From NCBI GenBank assembly GCA_964607765.1, contig CAZSNT010000214.1, positions 1 through 15,282 of the forward strand: DNA of 15,282 nucleotides, given 5' to 3'. The position numbers and the translations under genes were made by a program. The DNA comes from CAZSNT01 sp964607765. GTDB taxonomy: Bacteria; Verrucomicrobiota; Lentisphaeria; Oligosphaerales; JABHEG01. Shown one piece after another: positions 13,841 to 15,282 of this stretch (positions are counted from its first letter, which is position 1; every line of letters begins with the position of its first letter). The notes below the pieces were generated by a model, which was not told the DNA's origin, did no database searches, and saw only the letters and a program-made list of their open reading frames with translations.

Positions 13841-13858
13841 GAACGGCAAAGTACGTCG

Positions 13859-15121
13859 CTACCGACCTGCCGGTGTGAACGTGAACCCGGCGAAGTAGGT
13901 GTTCCACCCCCACACACCGACCGTGCCGCGACTGAGCTCGTCCAGTAGTGGATCCACCACCAGGACCGGCTTGGGGCTGTCGTTGACAAAGGCCTCCAGC
14001 CGCTTGCCTCTGATCTCGAGCCGTACATGGAACCACTTGTCTTTCGCGATGTCCGCACCGGCCTCGTACTTGCCCGGGAACTTGGTGCGCAGGGCGCGCC
14101 AGCTCCCGTCGGGGCGCCCGATCAATGAGTACTGCACGGTGTTCTCATGCTTGGCCGTGCCCGCGTTCTGCGGCCGAAAATAGAGCTTCTCGGCGCGCTT
14201 TCCGCCGTCCCGGCCGCGGAAAGCAATACCCGAGAACGTGGCGCCGGCAATGTCCACCTCGATCGTGCCGTCCTGGAAGTCGACTTCCGGCAGGAACACG
14301 TACGCGCTCTCCTGCCCGGTCACGTGCAGTGCTTTCTTGCCTTTGAAGTTCTCCACGGTCACACGCCGGGCGAGTGACACGTCCCATTGCCGTCCCTCAA
14401 ACGACACCGTTTTGCCCTGAACCGGACCGGTGCCAGGCGCGCGGCGCGACGGCGGCGGCGGCTGAGGCGCCAGCGTGACGCGCACCGCTGTCGAGCGCCG
14501 CGGCGCGGGACGCAGCAGAGCACGGTGGAACGTCACACGGTTGTTGAATGCTGCCAAGCCAATGCGGTTCTCCACCGGCAGCTTCCAGATGGCGTTCAGC
14601 GACAGCGACGCGAGTTTGCCGGACCACTTGGTCAGCGGCTTGCCGTCCAGAACGGCATCGATCGACGCCGAATTGCCGTCGATGCGAACGCTGACCGTCA
14701 CCCGGTACTTGCGCCCGTTCTCGAGTGTGCCCGGCCGACGCGTGGTCACATTGTCCCGAGCCAGCTTGCCGTCGATCAGCGCCAAGCCGTGTACTTCGCC
14801 TTGCCAGCCGCTCAAGTTCAGGATGCACTGTCGCGGGCCGACCGGGAGGATCAGCCCAATCCCGTCGTCGCCCTGCGTCCGGGTGAACTGTACGCTCACA
14901 TCATAGCTGCCGTTCACCTCGACCGGCAACGCGCACCGTGCGCGCTGGCCCGCAACCACCTGCAGGCTGTCGCCGACCAGGGACCACTCGCCCGCCACAG
15001 ATGCCTGTTTCGGCTTCAGCCCCTCGAACAGGTTGACGCTCTGGCCGTGAGACGGCACGGGGACCATGCCAACCAGCAACCCCACGATCAAAGCCCGGCC
15101 AATGAACCGTCTCACATCCAT
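13859..15121 (-). CDS. exported two-domain LamG/DUF1080-like protein
   Basis: This 420-residue protein has a signal peptide (1-26) and two concanavalin/LamG-type beta-sandwich domains. The first (about 28-205) has a GSYDVSVQFTR strand (71-81) and ILNLSGWQGEVHGLALIDGK (100-119), a pattern common in planctomycete exported proteins. A Pro/Arg-rich linker (205-238) leads to a second domain (about 240-418) resembling the DUF1080 (3-keto-disaccharide hydrolase-like) fold, with DGTIEVDI, GIAFRGRDG, KWFHVRLEIRGKRLEAFVN-type strands and a GTVGVWGWNTYFAGF end. The ATG at 15121 follows GAGAGGA by six bases; longer upstream starts add an Arg-rich stretch that would spoil the signal peptide. It probably binds or cleaves polysaccharide outside the cytoplasm. 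It ends just upstream of the VCBS remnant. Confidence 0.85.
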   Translation of the reverse strand: MDVRRFIGRALIVGLLVGMVPVPSHGQSVNLFEGLKPKQASVAGEWSLVGDSLQVVAGQRARCALPVEVNGSYDVSVQFTRTQGDDGIGLILPVGPRQCILNLSGWQGEVHGLALIDGKLARDNVTTRRPGTLENGRKYRVTVSVRIDGNSASIDAVLDGKPLTKWSGKLASLSLNAIWKLPVENRIGLAAFNNRVTFHRALLRPAPRRSTAVRVTLAPQPPPPSRRAPGTGPVQGKTVSFEGRQWDVSLARRVTVENFKGKKALHVTGQESAYVFLPEVDFQDGTIEVDIAGATFSGIAFRGRDGGKRAEKLYFRPQNAGTAKHENTVQYSLIGRPDGSWRALRTKFPGKYEAGADIAKDKWFHVRLEIRGKRLEAFVNDSPKPVLVVDPLLDELSRGTVGVWGWNTYFAGFTFTPAGR

Positions 15122-15227
15122 CACACGTCCTCTCTTCACACGTCCCGTTCGCGCCGCACGACGACAAATAGTCTGTCTACCGTAGCGTCTGACCGCACGT
15201 CCTACCACCCCCCAGCACGGCTCTCTT

Positions 15228-15243
15228 GTAACGCGTCAGTTAC
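15228..15243. repeat. small inverted repeat upstream of the LamG-like gene
   Basis: GTAAC (15228-15232) and GTTAC (15239-15243) flank GCGTCA. It lies about 110 bases upstream of the LamG-like start and could be a regulator half-site pair. Such a short match may be chance. Confidence 0.2.
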
Positions 15244-15261
15244 GTGAGGCGTCCCCCGTAG

Positions 15262-15281
15262 CCCGGCTCTCCCGAGCCGGG
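15262..15281. repeat. REP-like palindrome at the window edge
   Basis: CCCGGCTC (15262-15269) and its exact complement GAGCCGGG (15274-15281) flank TCCC. The stem may continue past the window through G15261 opposite T15282. Such GTAGCCCGGCTC-type palindromes are, as I recall, dispersed in intergenic DNA of some PVC genomes. Without a T-run it is not a classical terminator. Confidence 0.6.
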
Positions 15282-15282
15282 T

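Overview
The window looks like a chromosomal segment of a GC-rich Gram-negative bacterium of the PVC group (Planctomycetota, Kiritimatiellota or Lentisphaerota). This is inferred from the gene families: sulfatase remnants, LamG/DUF1080-like and VCBS (FG-GAP) exported proteins, a large glycoside-hydrolase-like protein, a jelly-roll exported protein, and an IS4-type transposase preceded by a DUF6788-like small ORF. No taxonomic marker other than one tRNA is present, so the assignment is tentative.

Region 1 (1 to about 3610) is a degraded, mobile-element-rich stretch. An IS4-family unit comes first: a DUF6788-like ORF overlaps the transposase start, and the transposase is split over two frames joined by an in-frame A AAG GGG heptamer. 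Next is a mosaic of broken genes: the 5' end of a sulfatase (+), the 3' end of a sulfatase (-) and the C-terminal DNA-binding half of an AraC regulator (+). About 700 bases without a convincing gene follow, and then a doubtful 64-residue ORF. The stretch lies just beyond the 3' end of a tRNA-His gene (minus strand), a common position for integration. The tRNA has its own clear sigma-70-type promoter and a strong downstream hairpin.

Region 2 (3807-6254, minus) is one 815-residue protein that looks like a TIM-barrel glycoside hydrolase with a glutamine-amidotransferase-like middle domain. I cannot assign it to a named family.

Region 3 (6632-10216, plus) is a tight four-gene operon: an ExbB/TolQ channel protein with an N-terminal export signal, an ExbD/TolR protein, a membrane-anchored long coiled-coil protein in the place where TonB or TolA would be expected, and an exported coiled-coil plus jelly-roll protein. 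I read this as an energised envelope-spanning machine of unknown purpose.

Region 4 (10380-13646, plus) holds a GuaD-like guanine deaminase, a tandem 44-bp repeat, and a three-gene cluster. The cluster has two paralogous membrane-anchored proteins sharing six cysteines (C, CxxC, C, CxxC), followed by an overlapping radical SAM/SPASM enzyme. It is the best candidate in the window for an undescribed maturation or redox system.

Region 5 (13627-15282, minus) has a VCBS-repeat remnant, an exported two-domain LamG/DUF1080-like protein, and a perfect REP-like palindrome at the window edge.
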